From contig CM055093.1 in NCBI GenBank assembly GCA_029204225.1, forward strand, positions 4,496,056-4,560,055: DNA of 64,000 bases, in the 5' to 3' direction. Both the position numbers and the translations under genes were made by a program. Positions 31,497 to 42,576 of the stretch are shown here, one piece after another. The notes beneath the pieces are model-generated. The model ran no database searches, was not told the origin of the DNA, and saw nothing but the letters and a program-made list of their open reading frames with translations. Origin of the DNA: Diphasiastrum complanatum. Lineage: Eukaryota > Streptophyta > Lycopodiopsida > Lycopodiales > Lycopodiaceae. Position 1 is the first letter of the stretch. Each line of letters starts with the position of its first letter.

Positions 31497-33241
31497 CCAA
31501 ATGCTGGTCCACCTCTATGTGCTTCGTCCGTGCATGATAGATTGGATTCCTCGCAAGCTGAATGCAACTTTCGTTATCACAATGTAACAATGTAGGTCTT
31601 ATTTGAGCAATCTGCATGTCCTCAAGTAGACGGTGTAACCAAATGGCTTCACAGGCGGACCTCGTAGTCGCCCTGTACTCAGCTTCGGTAGATGATAGAG
31701 CAATAGTAGGCTGCTTCTTGCTGCACCATGATATAGCCCCTGAACCTAGGCTGAAACAATAGCCTGTCGTTGATCTCTGATCAACTCTATCACCTGCCCA
31801 ATCAAAATCTGAATAACCTTCCAGCTGAAGGTCCCCGTCATCTGTGTATCCAATCCCATAAGTCATTGTCCCTCTCACATATCGTAGGATCCGCTTGGCT
31901 GCCTTCCAAATGTGCTTCGGTAGGCTTACTCATGAATTGACTTGCGATCCCAATCGCATAAGCAATATCTGGCCTGGTGGTAGTAAGGTAAATCAGGCTG
32001 CCCACCAATTGACGATAGAGCGTCTCATCTGCAAATGCTGGACCATCATCTTTTGATGGCTTGTTGCTTGCATCCATGGGTGTGCTGATTGGTTTGCTTT
32101 CTTGCATGTTAAACCTCTTCAATAATTTCTGTGCATACTTTGCCTGTGAGATAAAAAGACAACGCTTCCCTTTCCAAACTTCAACTCCTAGGCAATAGTG
32201 TAGCAAACCCAAATCTTTCATCTCAAACTCACTAAAAAGTTTTTTCTTAACACAAGCAATAAGCTTCTTATTGCTTCCTGTGATGAGTAGATCATCCACA
32301 TAGAGCACAACAACCACAAAGTCTTCTCCTTGCCTGAAGACATAAAGGTTGCAATCAAACTTACTCTTCTCAAACCCTTGCCTTGCAAAGTACTCGTCAA
32401 TTCGGCTATACCAAGCCCTTGGCGCCTGTTTGAGCCCATACAAGGCTTTCCTAAGCCTGCAAACCAGATTCTCCTTGCCTGTTATCTCAAACCCCTGCGG
32501 TTGTTCCATGTAAACCTCCTCCTGTAGGTGCCCATTAAGAAAGGCACTCTTGACATCCATTTGATGGACATCCCAATCAAAATATGAGGCTATGGCCAAA
32601 ACGGTCTTGATAGATGTCATCTTAGCAACAGGTGCGAATGTCTCATCATACTTTAGCCCCTCCTGCTGGGCGTAGCCTTTCGCCACCAACCTTGCCTTGT
32701 ACTTGTCCACTGTTCCATTGGCATGAAACTTGGTCTTATAGACCCATTTGCAACCTATTGGTTGCTTCCCTTTTGGCAATGTAGTGAGCTCCCATGTGTC
32801 ATTCTTGACAATGGAGTCGTACTCCTCCTGCATGGCATGTTGCCATACCTTTTCCTTCACGGCTTCGTGAAAGAACTGTGGCTCATCTGCATTCAGGATA
32901 GTGGACATAAGAGCAAAGTTAGTCTCTTGTCTCTCATGAGACCTAAGAGATCTTTTGACACCTTGTTCACTGCTCTCTCCTTCTTCCATCATTTGACCTT
33001 CTTTGATTGTTTCCCAATACCACCTAGGTAGCTTCTTCCTAGCGGTAGGTGATGTGGATGGTGACCACGTATCCCATGGTACTGTCTTAGTCTTCCGTTT
33101 GTCCCCAACTTCGGCTTCTGGTACTTGGCCAAAAAGGCAAGTCCTTTGGTATATGTGCATATGCCGTACACCCAAATACTCGTAGGCTGCCCACTTTGGG
33201 CTTGTTGCCACTATATGCTTCTTCTGGCGTGATTCCTTCAA
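31497..33241 (-). pseudogene. Copia-2 RT and RNase H
   Basis: A long open piece (33241-31838) carries LPRWYWETIKEGQMMEEGES, VWQHAMQEEYDSIVKNDTW, GCKWVYKTKFHANGTVDKYK, ARLVAKGYAQQEGLKYDETF, QMDVKSAFLNGHLQEEVYM, the YVDDLLITG box, FEMKDLGLLHYCLGVEVW, KPISTPMDASNKPSKDD and LVGSLIYLTTTRPDIAYAIG. A frameshift near 31860 leads into RNase H (GYSDFDWAGDRVDQRSTTGY, ALSSTEAEYRATTRSACEAI, LHCDNESCIQLARNPIYHA). Catalytic motifs are intact, but the last ~50 codons of the polyprotein are missing. Confidence 0.92.
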
Positions 33242-33761
33242 CTGCTTTGGTTGGACTTCTATTCAATAGAAAAACAGCAGTTGCTACCGCTTCCGCCCAA
33301 AAGGAATTTGGCAACCCCTTTGCCTTGAGCATGCTCCTTGCACACTCAACTATAGACCTGTTTTTCCGCTCAGCCACGTCATTCTGCTGCGGTGTATGTG
33401 GAGCAGTAAACTGTCTCTTTATCCCACATGCTTTGCAAAGGTCTTTGAACTCATCAGAAATATACTCACCACCCTTATCTGACCTGAGAGTCTTTAACCT
33501 CTTCCCTGTGTGGTTTTCCACCATAGCTTTCCACTGTTTGAAGTATTTGAACGCTTTAGATTTCAGCTTCAGAAAATAGACCCATACCTTCCGTGAGAAA
33601 TCATCTACGAAGGTCATGAGATAGTATGCCCCCCCTGCTGATTTGACCTGCATGGGACCGCATAAATCTGAATGCACAAGCTCAAGAATTTCCTTGGCCC
33701 TGGTAGCTTTTTCCTTTGGAAACTTTTTCCTCTGTTGCTTTCCTAGTGCACAAAGCCTCAC
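33087..33761 (-). pseudogene. Copia-2 integrase
   Basis: ELVHSDLCGPMQVKSAGGAY, YLMTFVDDFSRKVWVYFLKL, KTLRSDKGGEYISDEF, QFTAPHTPQQNDVAERKNRS and FLLNRSPTKAVEGITPEEAY form a complete rve core with D, D and E (in DVAERKN) present. NGVAERKN is normal, so NDVAERKN is a single change beside the catalytic Glu. It overlaps the preceding and following frames through small frameshifts near 33690 and 33150. Confidence 0.92.
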
Positions 33762-34662
33762 ATGTATCTGAAGAAGACTTAATGCTAGGAAGATCTACTA
33801 CCATGTTGTGCTTGTTCAAAACTTGCAAACTTTTATAGCTCAAATGACCATATCTCTCGTGCCAAAGCTTGTCCCAATTAGTGTCCCCTGCTGACAAGGC
33901 CTCTTGGCTAGGAATGGTTGTGTGAAGTTTGTAAAGACCTCCTTCTTGCATTCCCTTGGCTACCACCTTGAAGTTTTGAATTTTGTCTTTTACCAAACAT
34001 GTAGAATCATCAAACTCTACCACCATGTTTTGTTTGGTAATGGCGCCAACAGATAGCAAGTTCTTAGCCAACCCTGGTACATGCAACACACTCTTGATTT
34101 CTTTCACCTCACCTGATGACAGCTGCACTGCAACTGTGCCTTTGCCCCTCACCATACGTGTAGAATTATCTCCAAGGCATACATGCTGACCATCTCCTGT
34201 CTCCTCATAGGTGTTGAACCAATCTCTATGAGGTGTCATGTGCTTTGAGGCTCCAAAATCAATGTACCATCCACCAAATGTGGATTCAGATGATAGGACT
34301 GCGGTGAATAGTTCAAGCCCACCAGATTGCTCCTCCTCTGCAACTTTGTCAATAAAGTGACCCTGCTGGTTCTTTCCCTGGTCACTTTGTTTCGTCCTGC
34401 ATTCAAAAGCCAAATGCCCATACTTGCCACAATAGTTGCAGTTGCCCTTCCTCTTGGGTGTAGATGAGGAATTGCTGCTTGACTCCTCTCCAACCTGTAA
34501 CCTGGACACCTGCTGCTCCAAGCTTTGCTTTGAGTTCTTCTTTTTGCCTTTCTTCTGAAAGTTTTGCTTCTTCTTAGAAGCAAATGCATGCTCTAGATTA
34601 TCTTCCCTTTCAGAAAGATTCTTCCTTCTCATCTCCTCCTGGAAGACCACATAACTCTCCAA
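33682..34662 (-). pseudogene. Copia-2 gag C-terminus, protease and pre-integrase
   Basis: Zinc knuckle CNYCGKYGHLAFEC, protease region GGWYIDFGASKHMTPHRDWF, VCLGDNSTRMVRGKGTVAV, LHVPGLAKNLLSVGAITKQN and pre-integrase LWHERYGHLSYKSLQVLN. The usual protease triad DSGAS reads DFGAS (Ser to Phe), which should impair activity. It follows the gag N-terminal frame after a one-base change near 34670. Confidence 0.9.
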
Positions 34663-34672
34663 AGGTTGGGAG

Positions 34673-35188
34673 TTACTCCCTAGCAGAAAGGGACATCAGA
34701 TAGTCTTGATAGTTGAATGACAAGTTGTTCAAGACTATGGGGACAATACTCTTGTCACTTACTTTCTCTCCAACTGAAGCAAGCTGGTCCATTAGGTCCT
34801 TGACCTTTGTGATATGATCACCAATTGTTGCACCTGCTTCCATCTTGAGAGTATGTAACATGTTTTGCAAATACACCAGCTTGGCTGAATCCATTGTTTC
34901 AAACATAGACTTCAGAATAGTCCAAGCATCCGCTGCATCCCTTGCATTGCAAATGTGAGGAATAATATTGTCCTTGACAGAAAGATTGATTATCCTATGA
35001 ACTTTCTGTCCCCCGTTCATGTAGTTCTTCAATTCAGGATCAGATGTTGGTACAGGCTCTGTACCTGCCATCACCTCCCAACAATTCTTGTCCATCAAGA
35101 TATTAGCCATCTTGAACTTCCACACTCTGTAGTTTGTGCCATCAAGTTTTCTAGATTCACCCAGCAAACTCTCCCCAAGACTAGCCAT
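34673..35188 (-). pseudogene. Copia-2 gag N-terminus
   Basis: MASLGESLLGESRKLDGTNY, VWKFKMANILMDKNCWEVM, DAADAWTILKSMFETMDSAK, LHTLKMEAGATIGDHITKVK and VPIVLNNLSFNYQDYLMSLS. The Met at 35188 is chosen over an upstream in-frame Met because gag homology begins there and it matches copia-1. The frame runs out near the zinc-finger domain. Gag builds the particle in which reverse transcription occurs. Confidence 0.88.
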
Positions 35189-35657
35189 GCTATAATCTGT
35201 GCTCAAACAGAAGCTCAACCTGAAAAAGATCAGAAAAGAAACAACTTCCAGCAACTAGGGTTTGACCCCAAACTAGGGTATGTAGCCACTTGAAGGCAAC
35301 CCTTCAGCTCCTGCTTTTGTCTTTGCCACTTGGTATGGCCTCACTAGCATAAGCACTAGGCCCCACTGGAACAAAAACCAGAAGCCCCTACACAAAGTGC
35401 GCCCTACTTTTATGTAAGCTCCTCCAGAAAGACTCCCCAAAACTTAGCCAGATTGAGAAAGTTTTTGGATCATCCTACTCCCCTTGCCAATAGCTCTCCA
35501 ACAGTGCAAGACTCAACCTGATCTGACGCCTATAGATCAAAAGCTCCCTCTTTCAAGATTGAGGTGCTTGTGGAAGATGAGAATCTTCTCAAGAATCTAA
35601 GCACTGAAGTTTCTCTCACTCACAGACTCACAGGCTAGACAACCTGCTCTAATACCA

Positions 35658-36064
35658 TGATGATTTGCAAGACCCAGCTATGGAGTATCTTAACTTCAAT
35701 ACTAGATCAACTATGAAAGCTTGAGAAACATAGCTATGGAAAACATGACATACAAGGAGAATTGCATAAGCACATCACAAACTCAAAAGTTAGAAGAGGA
35801 AATTTATTGCTAGAGAGAGAGAGAGGAGGGCGTGGGTCCTCCAAATCCCTTGTGAGGCAAGCACCTCCTTTACATGCATGGAAAGTCTAGGTGTCAACCA
35901 TCGGAGTGAGCTACTTGGCCAAGTGGGCCACTTGCACTAATTTACTCAACTTACAAAAGGGGGGTCTCATGTATTTTAATTAAAACATGCCCCATGAGTT
36001 ATGTACAACTTACAACTTAACTACTGCTTAGCCAAAGGGGTAAAATAGGCATTACTTTTCAACA
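35658..36064 (-). repeat. Copia-2 5' LTR with adjacent primer site
   Basis: 407 bp, ending on the plus strand ...TTTTCAACA at 36064. GCTCTAATACCA (35646-35657) is the complement of a Met-tRNA primer site with one change. It is homologous to 9090-9475. The target duplication cannot be checked because the 3' LTR is missing. Confidence 0.88.
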
Positions 36065-36487
36065 TGCTTAGCTCTCACTGTACTATGAATGTAAGAGGAC
36101 CATCCATCACTATCTCGAAAGCGAGCCAACACTCTCCCATACAATTTGATGATAGCAGCAATGATCTCCCGAGAAAAGCCAAGCGATGCTAGGTGCTGGA
36201 GTAAAAGGTGTCTCAGAACAGAATCAAAGGCTTTGCGGAAATCCACAAAGCAACAATAAACCCTCTGCTTCCTAAACTTAGCCTCCTCAATAATGCATCT
36301 CAGGATGAATATCTGGTCAGCCGTGGAGTAACCAACGCGAAAACCTGCCTGTCCCATAGCATATAACCCCTCTGTCTCTGCCTGTGAGCTAACAATAGAC
36401 TGCAAAACGGATCCATATAGCTTGGCCATAGTATGACTGATCATAATAGTGCGGTAGTTGTCTACAATCAAAGGATCCCCGACTTTG
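36065..36487 (-). pseudogene. LINE RT fragment (LINE-E), 3' continuation of LINE-C
   Basis: The minus strand encodes GDPLIVDNYRTIMISHTMAK, LYGSVLQSIVSSQAETEGLY, AMGQAGFRVGYSTADQIFIL, RVYCCFVDFRKAFDSVLRHL and LYGRVLARFRDSDGWSSYIH. These are RT domains 1-4 of the window's LINE family, including the FVDFRKAFD catalytic Asp. It breaks at 36065 through copia-2 insertion and at 36487 through gypsy-2. The part upstream of GDPLIVDNYR is LINE-C's end at 54281, on the far side of the inversion. The open frame running into the LTR beyond 36490 is not part of the gene. Confidence 0.88.
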
Positions 36488-36489
36488 AG

Positions 36490-36898
36490 TGTTAGGGACC
36501 CAACTCCCTTGGGGTCCCAACCCAGACTTGAGACTGGACAATGACTGGGCCTGTAGACTTGACCGGTGACTCGTGAACCTGCATGGTTGTCATGTGTCAT
36601 GATCCAGGAGTGCACATGGCTTGGAGTCTCTCTCCTTGGAGGTATACAAGGGGAGGAGGACTCATTTGCCATCCATTCTATCTACCTAGGAAGAGGTGGA
36701 TGGAGAGCGTGTGCACGGCTAGGATGTTTGCTAGCATGAGGCAGGAGATGGCTGAGGTCGGATCCAGCTTGATACGGTCACAGGCCAGGGCACGGAGGGT
36801 GGACCCGGATTAGGTCCTATGGCGGGGTGGAACGTGAATCATTCGGTCTCTTGTGGTTAACCGGCACCTGGAGGTTTGCAATAAGTAAGATTGTAACA
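36490..36898 (+). repeat. Gypsy-2 5' LTR
   Basis: 409 bp, TGTTAGGGACCC... to ...ATTGTAACA. It lacks about 36 bp present in the 54282-54726 LTR, between GGCTGAG and GTCGGATCC, probably a short-repeat deletion. Confidence 0.9.
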
Positions 36899-36900
36899 TA

Positions 36901-36913
36901 TGGTATCAGAGCC
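36901..36913 (+). other. Gypsy-2 primer-binding site
   Basis: TGGTATCAGAGCC two bases after the LTR; Met-tRNA type. Confidence 0.9.
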
Positions 36914-37825
36914 ACTGCATGCTAAAAGCAGGTGCGTTGATCCGTGGTAGATTTCTTGTAATTTACGATGCTTCTGACGGAATTAAAACGGGCTTAAATC
37001 GTGTTTTTATGCACATTTGAAGTTTCCTTCTTTTTGCTGTTTTTTGAGTTTTTAAGAAAAAAGGCAGTAAAAGGCCCTTAGTATGCTGCCACGTGGCACT
37101 GTCCAGAGTCTGGACAGGTGGCAGAGGGGAGCGGCCGCAATTCCGCTCAGATCCAAAGTATGGGATCTATATTAGAAGGGCCCCAGCGTTTTAAAAAAAC
37201 ACTTTCTTGTTAACTGTCCAGCGATGGACATTTCTTCAAGAAAGGTTTCTTAATTAAAAAAAATTGTATTGGATCCTCCCTAGCGCTGCCACATGGCACT
37301 GTCCGGGTCAGGACAGGTGGCACCTTCAAGCGGAAATCTGTTCCGCTCAGGATTGGAGGCCCGAGTCTCTGTTTCATGGGCCAGAGACGTCAAATAAAGA
37401 TACTTTTGACCAGGTCCCGTTGGAAAACAGCGATGGAGCCTCGGTTTTGATCTGATCATTCCAGAAAAGGAATGTTAGCCAGCGATGAGGGTACAGGGGG
37501 ATCTGGCTCCCTACTGGCCAGAATTCTGGTGGGTGGCCAGTGTGCTACTGTGGAGCCAAGGTGGCAAAGTATGGCCACTTGGCAGGCTGTGGGAAAGCAT
37601 GGAGAGGGAGGCATACTTCTCCTATGCATGGTTTTTCTTGAGAACTGGAGGTGGAGGTGGTGGTGCATCCTCTTCTTGCTCTCTCTTAATCCATTTGGCA
37701 GCCATGGACAATACCATTTGGTTTGTGAAGAGAGAGCAAGAGTAGTTTTGTATCTACCTTCCTTGAGTAGCTTTTGATTCTCTTCTATCATCACTTCTTA
37801 ATTCACCTCTCTTCTCCTTGTAAAA

Positions 37826-38949
37826 ATGGAGCCTACTCCTACTACACAGCCTATGTCCCCTGTTCATGAGGCTATAGTATCTGCCTCTGTTTTAGACCCT
37901 GATGCTTTGATGCTGGCTATTAACAGTCTACAAAAACAGATTGTGGATATGCAAGCTATCAGCAGGATCTCAAGGAATTGACGCAGCTAAGGCAATTGGT
38001 GCATCAACCCTTGTTCACTCTTGAAGTTTTTGCTGGGGAAAAGAAGGATAGAACCCCGGAGGCGGTCTTGCAATGGCTGGATCGATGGAATTCGCATTTT
38101 TCCATGCACGATTCATCCGAGGACAACAAGTTCAATCTCGCCGTCATGTACCTGCGAGGTAAAGCATTTACCTGGTGGCAAGATATAAGGGGTAAGCTTG
38201 AAGTTCCTAGGAATTGGGAGGATTTTTGTAAGGCCTTTAAGGCGGCCTTCCTTCCTATTCTTGATGATTTTGAATTTTACCGTTAGTATGCAACGATCCA
38301 TATGGGGAACCGGCCCTTGGATCAGTATTTACAAGACTTTCAAGAAGTCTATTCTCGTTTTGCAACTAGAATAGATCCTGTGTTAGTAAAGTTGCATTTT
38401 ATACTTGGGTTGCCAAGAGACTACCAGCTAGAGGTCAGGCGGAACCAGCCTCTTGCCCTCAAGGATGTTGTTCGCTTCGCCAGAATCTACGATGTTACTC
38501 GTATGATGGCTAAGCCTGAGACTGGTGTCTTACCCGACGTAAAGGGTAAGAAGCCTTTCTTTCCAAAGAAATCGAAAGACAAGGCAAAGGAAGGGGCTTT
38601 AGGTTCAGGGAAATTGAAGAAAAGATCTACCTTGGACCAGGAAACCTTTATGAAAGCCAGAAGCGACAATCTATGCTTCAATTGCATGGAACCAGGTCAT
38701 GTCGCGAAGGAATGTCCAAAGAAACGAAAAGCTAAAGGGGCATCTTTTAAGACGCCAGGTAACTCTAGCATATCCAGTGTAAATCTTTCCTTTGCTGGTA
38801 ATTCTGTGTGTGAGCATTGTTGTTTTAATACGGCTGTTTTTGGCCCTCATGACCTCATTCGGATGAAGGGGGTTGTGGGTGGTCAAGCCGTAACTGTTTT
38901 ATTTGACGATGGTTCCACAGATAATTTTATTAACGCTAATTTATTGTAG
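37826..38949 (+). pseudogene. Gypsy-2 gag and protease start
   Basis: The start MEPTPTTQPMSPVHEAIVSA is followed, after a frameshift near 37965, by gag core PLFTLEVFAGEKKDRTPEAV, FTWWQDIRGKLEVPRNWEDF and FKAAFLPILDDFEFYR. A TAG at 38284 interrupts; the frame continues LDQYLQDFQEVYSRFATRID, zinc knuckle CFNCMEPGHVAKECP and protease VTVLFDDGSTDNFINANLL, closed by another TAG. Between 36914 and 37825 lies an untranslated leader with no domain. The amber is not at the same gag position as that of gypsy-1. Confidence 0.88.
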
Positions 38950-38958
38950 AAGCTAAAG

Positions 38959-41439
38959 GTGGAAAGAAGGCAAAGTGACCACCGATACACAATAAAGCTG
39001 GCAATTGGAGCAGAAAGCCAAGTTTGGGACCAGATAGTCCCACGTCTACCAATAGAGATTCAAGCCTATAAGGATAAATTAGACTTTCATATTATGAATC
39101 TAGATAGGGTAGATGTTATACTTGGTAAAGAGTGGTTCTATGAGAGGAACGAGTCTATGAAGAAAAACTATGTAACACACAGTTTGTCGTTCTTACATAA
39201 CGGCTCACTCATAGAATTGAATGGGAATGTTGATATTTCTACTCCCTATATGCTTTCTGCTTTGGAAACTGTTAAATGCATGGATATTGTGGACTGCAGT
39301 TCTTACTTATGTTGGTTAAAAGATTTTACTTACCATGAAGAACGTAGTTTGCAATTTTACAATCTCCAAATGGAACTAATGTTTAACAACCTAAAGCAAG
39401 AAAATTCACCGGAAGGTGAAATTTTTAGGAAGCCTAGACAAGAATTTAACGATGTGTTTCCTGAGCAGCTTCCTGAGGGTCTTCCCCCCTCTAGGGGTGT
39501 TGACCATGGTATTAAACTGATTCCTGGTAGTTCTCCTATATCATTGTATCCATATAGGATGAGTACTACTGAAGAGGATGAGGTTTATAGGCAACTGCAA
39601 AATTATCTTAAGATGGGCCATGTAAGGCCTAGTAAATCTCCCTGGGGGGCACCTGTGCTCCTTGTTGATGAAAAGACGAGGTACTCGTATGTGTGGACTT
39701 TAAAAAGTTGAATAAATTAACGATTAAAAACCGTTATCCCTTGTCGTGAATGGATGAGTTGGTTGATCGATTGCATGGTGCAAAGTACTTCACCAAAATC
39801 GATTTGAGATCAGGGTATCATCAGATTCGCATAAAAACTAAGGACGTTGAAAAAACCGGGTTTAGAACTAGGTACGACCATTATGAGTTTCTGGTTTTAC
39901 CATTTGGCTTGACAAATGCTCCAGCAACTTTCCAACAGATGATGAACGATCTTCTTCGTCCATATCTGGGAAAGTTCGTAATAGTCTACTTGGATGATAT
40001 TCTCATCTTAAGTAAGACCTTGGAGGAGCATGAGGAGCATCTAAGGACTGTCTTATAGTTACTTAGACAGGAGAAGCTTTTTGCCAAGGAGTCCAAATGT
40101 GTGTTCTTCCAGAAAAGGTTGTTATGCCTTGGTCACATCATTTCGGACCATGGGTTGGAAATTTACCCAAATAAAGTCCGACAAGTACGTGAATGGCCTA
40201 TCCCTAAACCATCCGGGAGGTTAAGTCCTTTTTGGGCTTTACGGGGTTTTTTCATAGATTCATCTTGAACTATGCATTAATTGCATTGGCCTTGACGAAT
40301 GTCCTCAGAGGGGCTAAAAAAGTGAGCCGGCACAGTAAGTTCAGTCCTCTACCTGGACTGAAGAGTTGAATCAGAGTTTTGAGAACCTCAAACACTATGT
40401 AACTACAGCGCCTATTTTACACAGTGGATCCTAACAAGCCGTATGTACTTGAAACGGATGCCAGTGACTATGCTATAGGCGCAGTCCTATATCAGGATGG
40501 TAGACCGGTAGCTTTTGAAAGCAAGAAGTTGGACCCTGCTCAAAGGCGGTATTCCACCTATGACAAGGAACGTTTTGCTGTTATTCATGCCCTGAAAGTT
40601 TGGAGACATTATTTGTATGGCTCCCAGTTTACTATAGTTACTGACCATCAAGCGTTAAAGTATATTAACAATGCGGTCGTAAGGCTAGATGGTCAGAGAT
40701 GCTCCAAGGATTTCATTAGGACATTGAGTACCGGAAAGGTACTTCTAATAGTGTCGCGGATGCCTTAAGCCGGATTGGAGAGGTTAATCAGTTAAGCTTT
40801 TCTGAGATCCAATCTGAGTTGTATCTGTCCTTAAGAGATTTGTGTAAGACCGATAGGTACTTCGGTCGTATTTGGCTAGACGTCTTGGCAGGTTCTTCTA
40901 GATCTAGTGATGAGCTTGGAATGTAGGATTCCAAGATTTCTCCTCTGACAAAATACAAAATACCTTCCATTAGGAATGGGTTACTTTTCCGGAATGGAAA
41001 AGTTTGTATGCCAGAAAATGATGATATAAGGGCCCAAATCCTGCAAGAATGTCATGACAACCCGTGTGCAGGGCACCCTGGCGCTCAAAGGACACTTGAC
41101 TTAGTAAAAAGGAACTTTTACGGGCCAAATTTAAAAAGTCAAGTGGAGGCATATGTTCGCAAGTGTGTGCAATGCCAAGTTAACAAAGCTGAAAGACTTA
41201 AGGCAGCTGGTTTGTTAATGCCCTTGGAAATTCCCGAAAGAAAGTGGAAAAGTATTTCCATGGACTTTGTGGTTGGGCTACCTCGGACGAGGAAGCATAA
41301 TGATGCCATTTGGGTAATAGTTAACAGGTTAACTAAAATGGCGCAGTTCATACCAACCAAGCAAACTGTCAAAGCTTCTGAACTTGCACAACTTTTCGTG
41401 GAAAAGTTGTTCAGGTTGTTTGGTTTGCCCATTTTTTTG
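38959..41439 (+). pseudogene. Gypsy-2 pol to mid-integrase
   Basis: Protease tail (IMNLDRVDVILGKEWFYERN), RT N-terminus (FPEQLPEGLPPSRGVDHGIK), then frame changes near 39700. RT core [40 protein letters not shown] and [13 protein letters not shown], a scrambled connection (40060-40420), RNase H VLETDASDYAIGAVLYQDGR and VWRHYLYGSQFTIVTDHQAL, then the integrase zinc finger ([33 protein letters not shown]) and the start of the catalytic core (KSISMDFVVGLPRTRKHNDA). It ends at GLPIFL. Confidence 0.9.
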
Positions 41440-41628
41440 ACCTATTTTGGTAGGTAAAAGGCAATAATTAGATATTAAAAATATTAAAAAAAAATATTAA
41501 AAATGGTACCGCCCTGGTACCGCTGATCCTAGGGCGGTACCGTACCGGCAGTATCATACCAATGGTACCAGAGGCCACTATGATATATATATACAAAAAT
41601 ATATAGATAGATAGATAGATTTTCAAAA
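41440..41628. other. AT-rich DNA with a GGTACC hairpin at the inversion edge
   Basis: GGTACCGCCCT (41505-41515) and AGGGCGGTACC (41531-41541) make a perfect 11-bp stem; further GGTACC/GTACCG words follow to 41570. Then come TA and (GATA)n runs. It directly adjoins the integrase break at 41439. Confidence 0.7.
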
Positions 41629-42377
41629 GATGCAGATAACTTCAGGCTGTTTCCACTAAGGACGAGTCGTTTTGATGGCACACCAAGGGAGGCCAGAGTG
41701 TGTCAGATTTGTCCACTTGGAGAGATTGAGGACGAGGATTATTTCATTTTCAGATGCCCAGTTTATCATGAGATTAGAGGACGATACCATTGTTTATATC
41801 GTGACTCCTCTGGATCACTCCAGGCTCTGATGACATATGAGGATCCTCGCTGTGTAGCCTTGATGATGATGCTTTTGAGACGAGACTTAGTCAGTGCCCA
41901 GATCAGTTTGGATCTCCAGACCAATATCACATATTTCTTTTCCAGACGCAAACGAAGGCCCACAGACTATATAGAGGACAAATCGGAGGATGAGATAGAT
42001 ATTCCAGTCAAAGACAGGCATCGTGCCAAACGTCGGTGCATCAGACAGAGTTATTCCTCCAGCAGGACGAGGCAGAGCAAGAAACATATTGTCCACAGGC
42101 CCAGGCAAAGGCAGTTTCACTCCTCACATCCAGAGCATTCCACGATTTTGATTACGTCCTACTTTAGGGATTGAGCCGGAACTTGAGGCTTGTTTTTACA
42201 TCACGATATATATGTGTTCCTTTCTAGTTCAAGAGAGAGATATACAGCATATCTATTTCAAATTGTTTTACACAATTTCTACTTAGTATGTTTTCTTTTA
42301 CAAAGACGTTTTTTACACTCCTAGAGTGTCATACACACTTGAGATGTACATTTATTCAGTCCTAAAAGACATCAATA

Positions 42378-42380
<3 letters not shown>
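41629..42380 (+). pseudogene. LINE-H: 5'-truncated LINE, ORF2 C-terminus and 3' UTR
   Basis: The open frame 41698-42174 encodes CQICPLGEIEDEDYFIFRCP, VYHEIRGRYHCLYRDSSGSL and QALMTYEDPRCVALMMMLLR, then a basic Arg-rich tail. C..C...(x~12)..C with H/Y residues is the ORF2 C-terminal cysteine motif, also seen in LINE-A (45.25 kb) and LINE-B (51.1 kb). The 3' UTR ends ACATCAATAAAG directly before a CT tract. Everything upstream of the C-terminal domain is missing, as in typical incomplete target-primed insertions. Confidence 0.85.

Positions 42381-42425
<45 letters not shown>
42381..42425. repeat. (CT)n tract between LINE-H and LINE-A
   Basis: 45 bp of CT: tail of LINE-H and 5' flank of LINE-A. 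Confidence 0.95.
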
Positions 42426-42429
<4 letters not shown>

Positions 42430-42576
42430 TGGAAAAGCGATCGAGTGATCTGAAAGCGGGGAACATAAAAATGGTTCTAGAAAATCCTCTGATGTAGGTT
42501 CCCAAAGATCCTCTGTAGCACAAATTCCATTCAAGTGGCCAGCTTCTACCTCCATCGCTACTGCTAGGATGGTGGC

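Larger units (their letters stand above)
31497..36064 (-). mobile_element. Copia-2: Ty1/copia element lacking its 3' end
   Basis: The 5' LTR (36064-35658), primer site, leader, gag, protease, integrase, RT and most of RNase H are present on the minus strand. The element stops abruptly at 31497 within HIEVDQH of RNase H, where hAT copy I begins. The 5' LTR lies in LINE RT coding sequence (LINE-C/E). Only a few frameshifts interrupt it, fewer than in copia-1. A second family member survives as the 3' end at 9090-9860. Confidence 0.9.
36490..41439 (+). mobile_element. Gypsy-2, 5' part of an inversion-split chromovirus
   Basis: 5' LTR, primer site, gag, protease, RT, RNase H and the first half of integrase read on the plus strand. 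Homology stops after GLPIFL at 41439. The rest of integrase begins with the next expected codon (VSDRDPKFTG) at 55627 on the minus strand and runs to a 3' LTR at 54282. TTGAG precedes the 5' LTR (36485-36489) and follows the 3' LTR (complement at 54277-54281). Stops and indels make it defective. Confidence 0.9.

Noticed and set aside
36583-36813. Coding frame in the gypsy-2 LTR (and its mirror at 54320-54676)
   Set aside because: It lies wholly in LTR sequence on either strand and has no domain; chance open frame.
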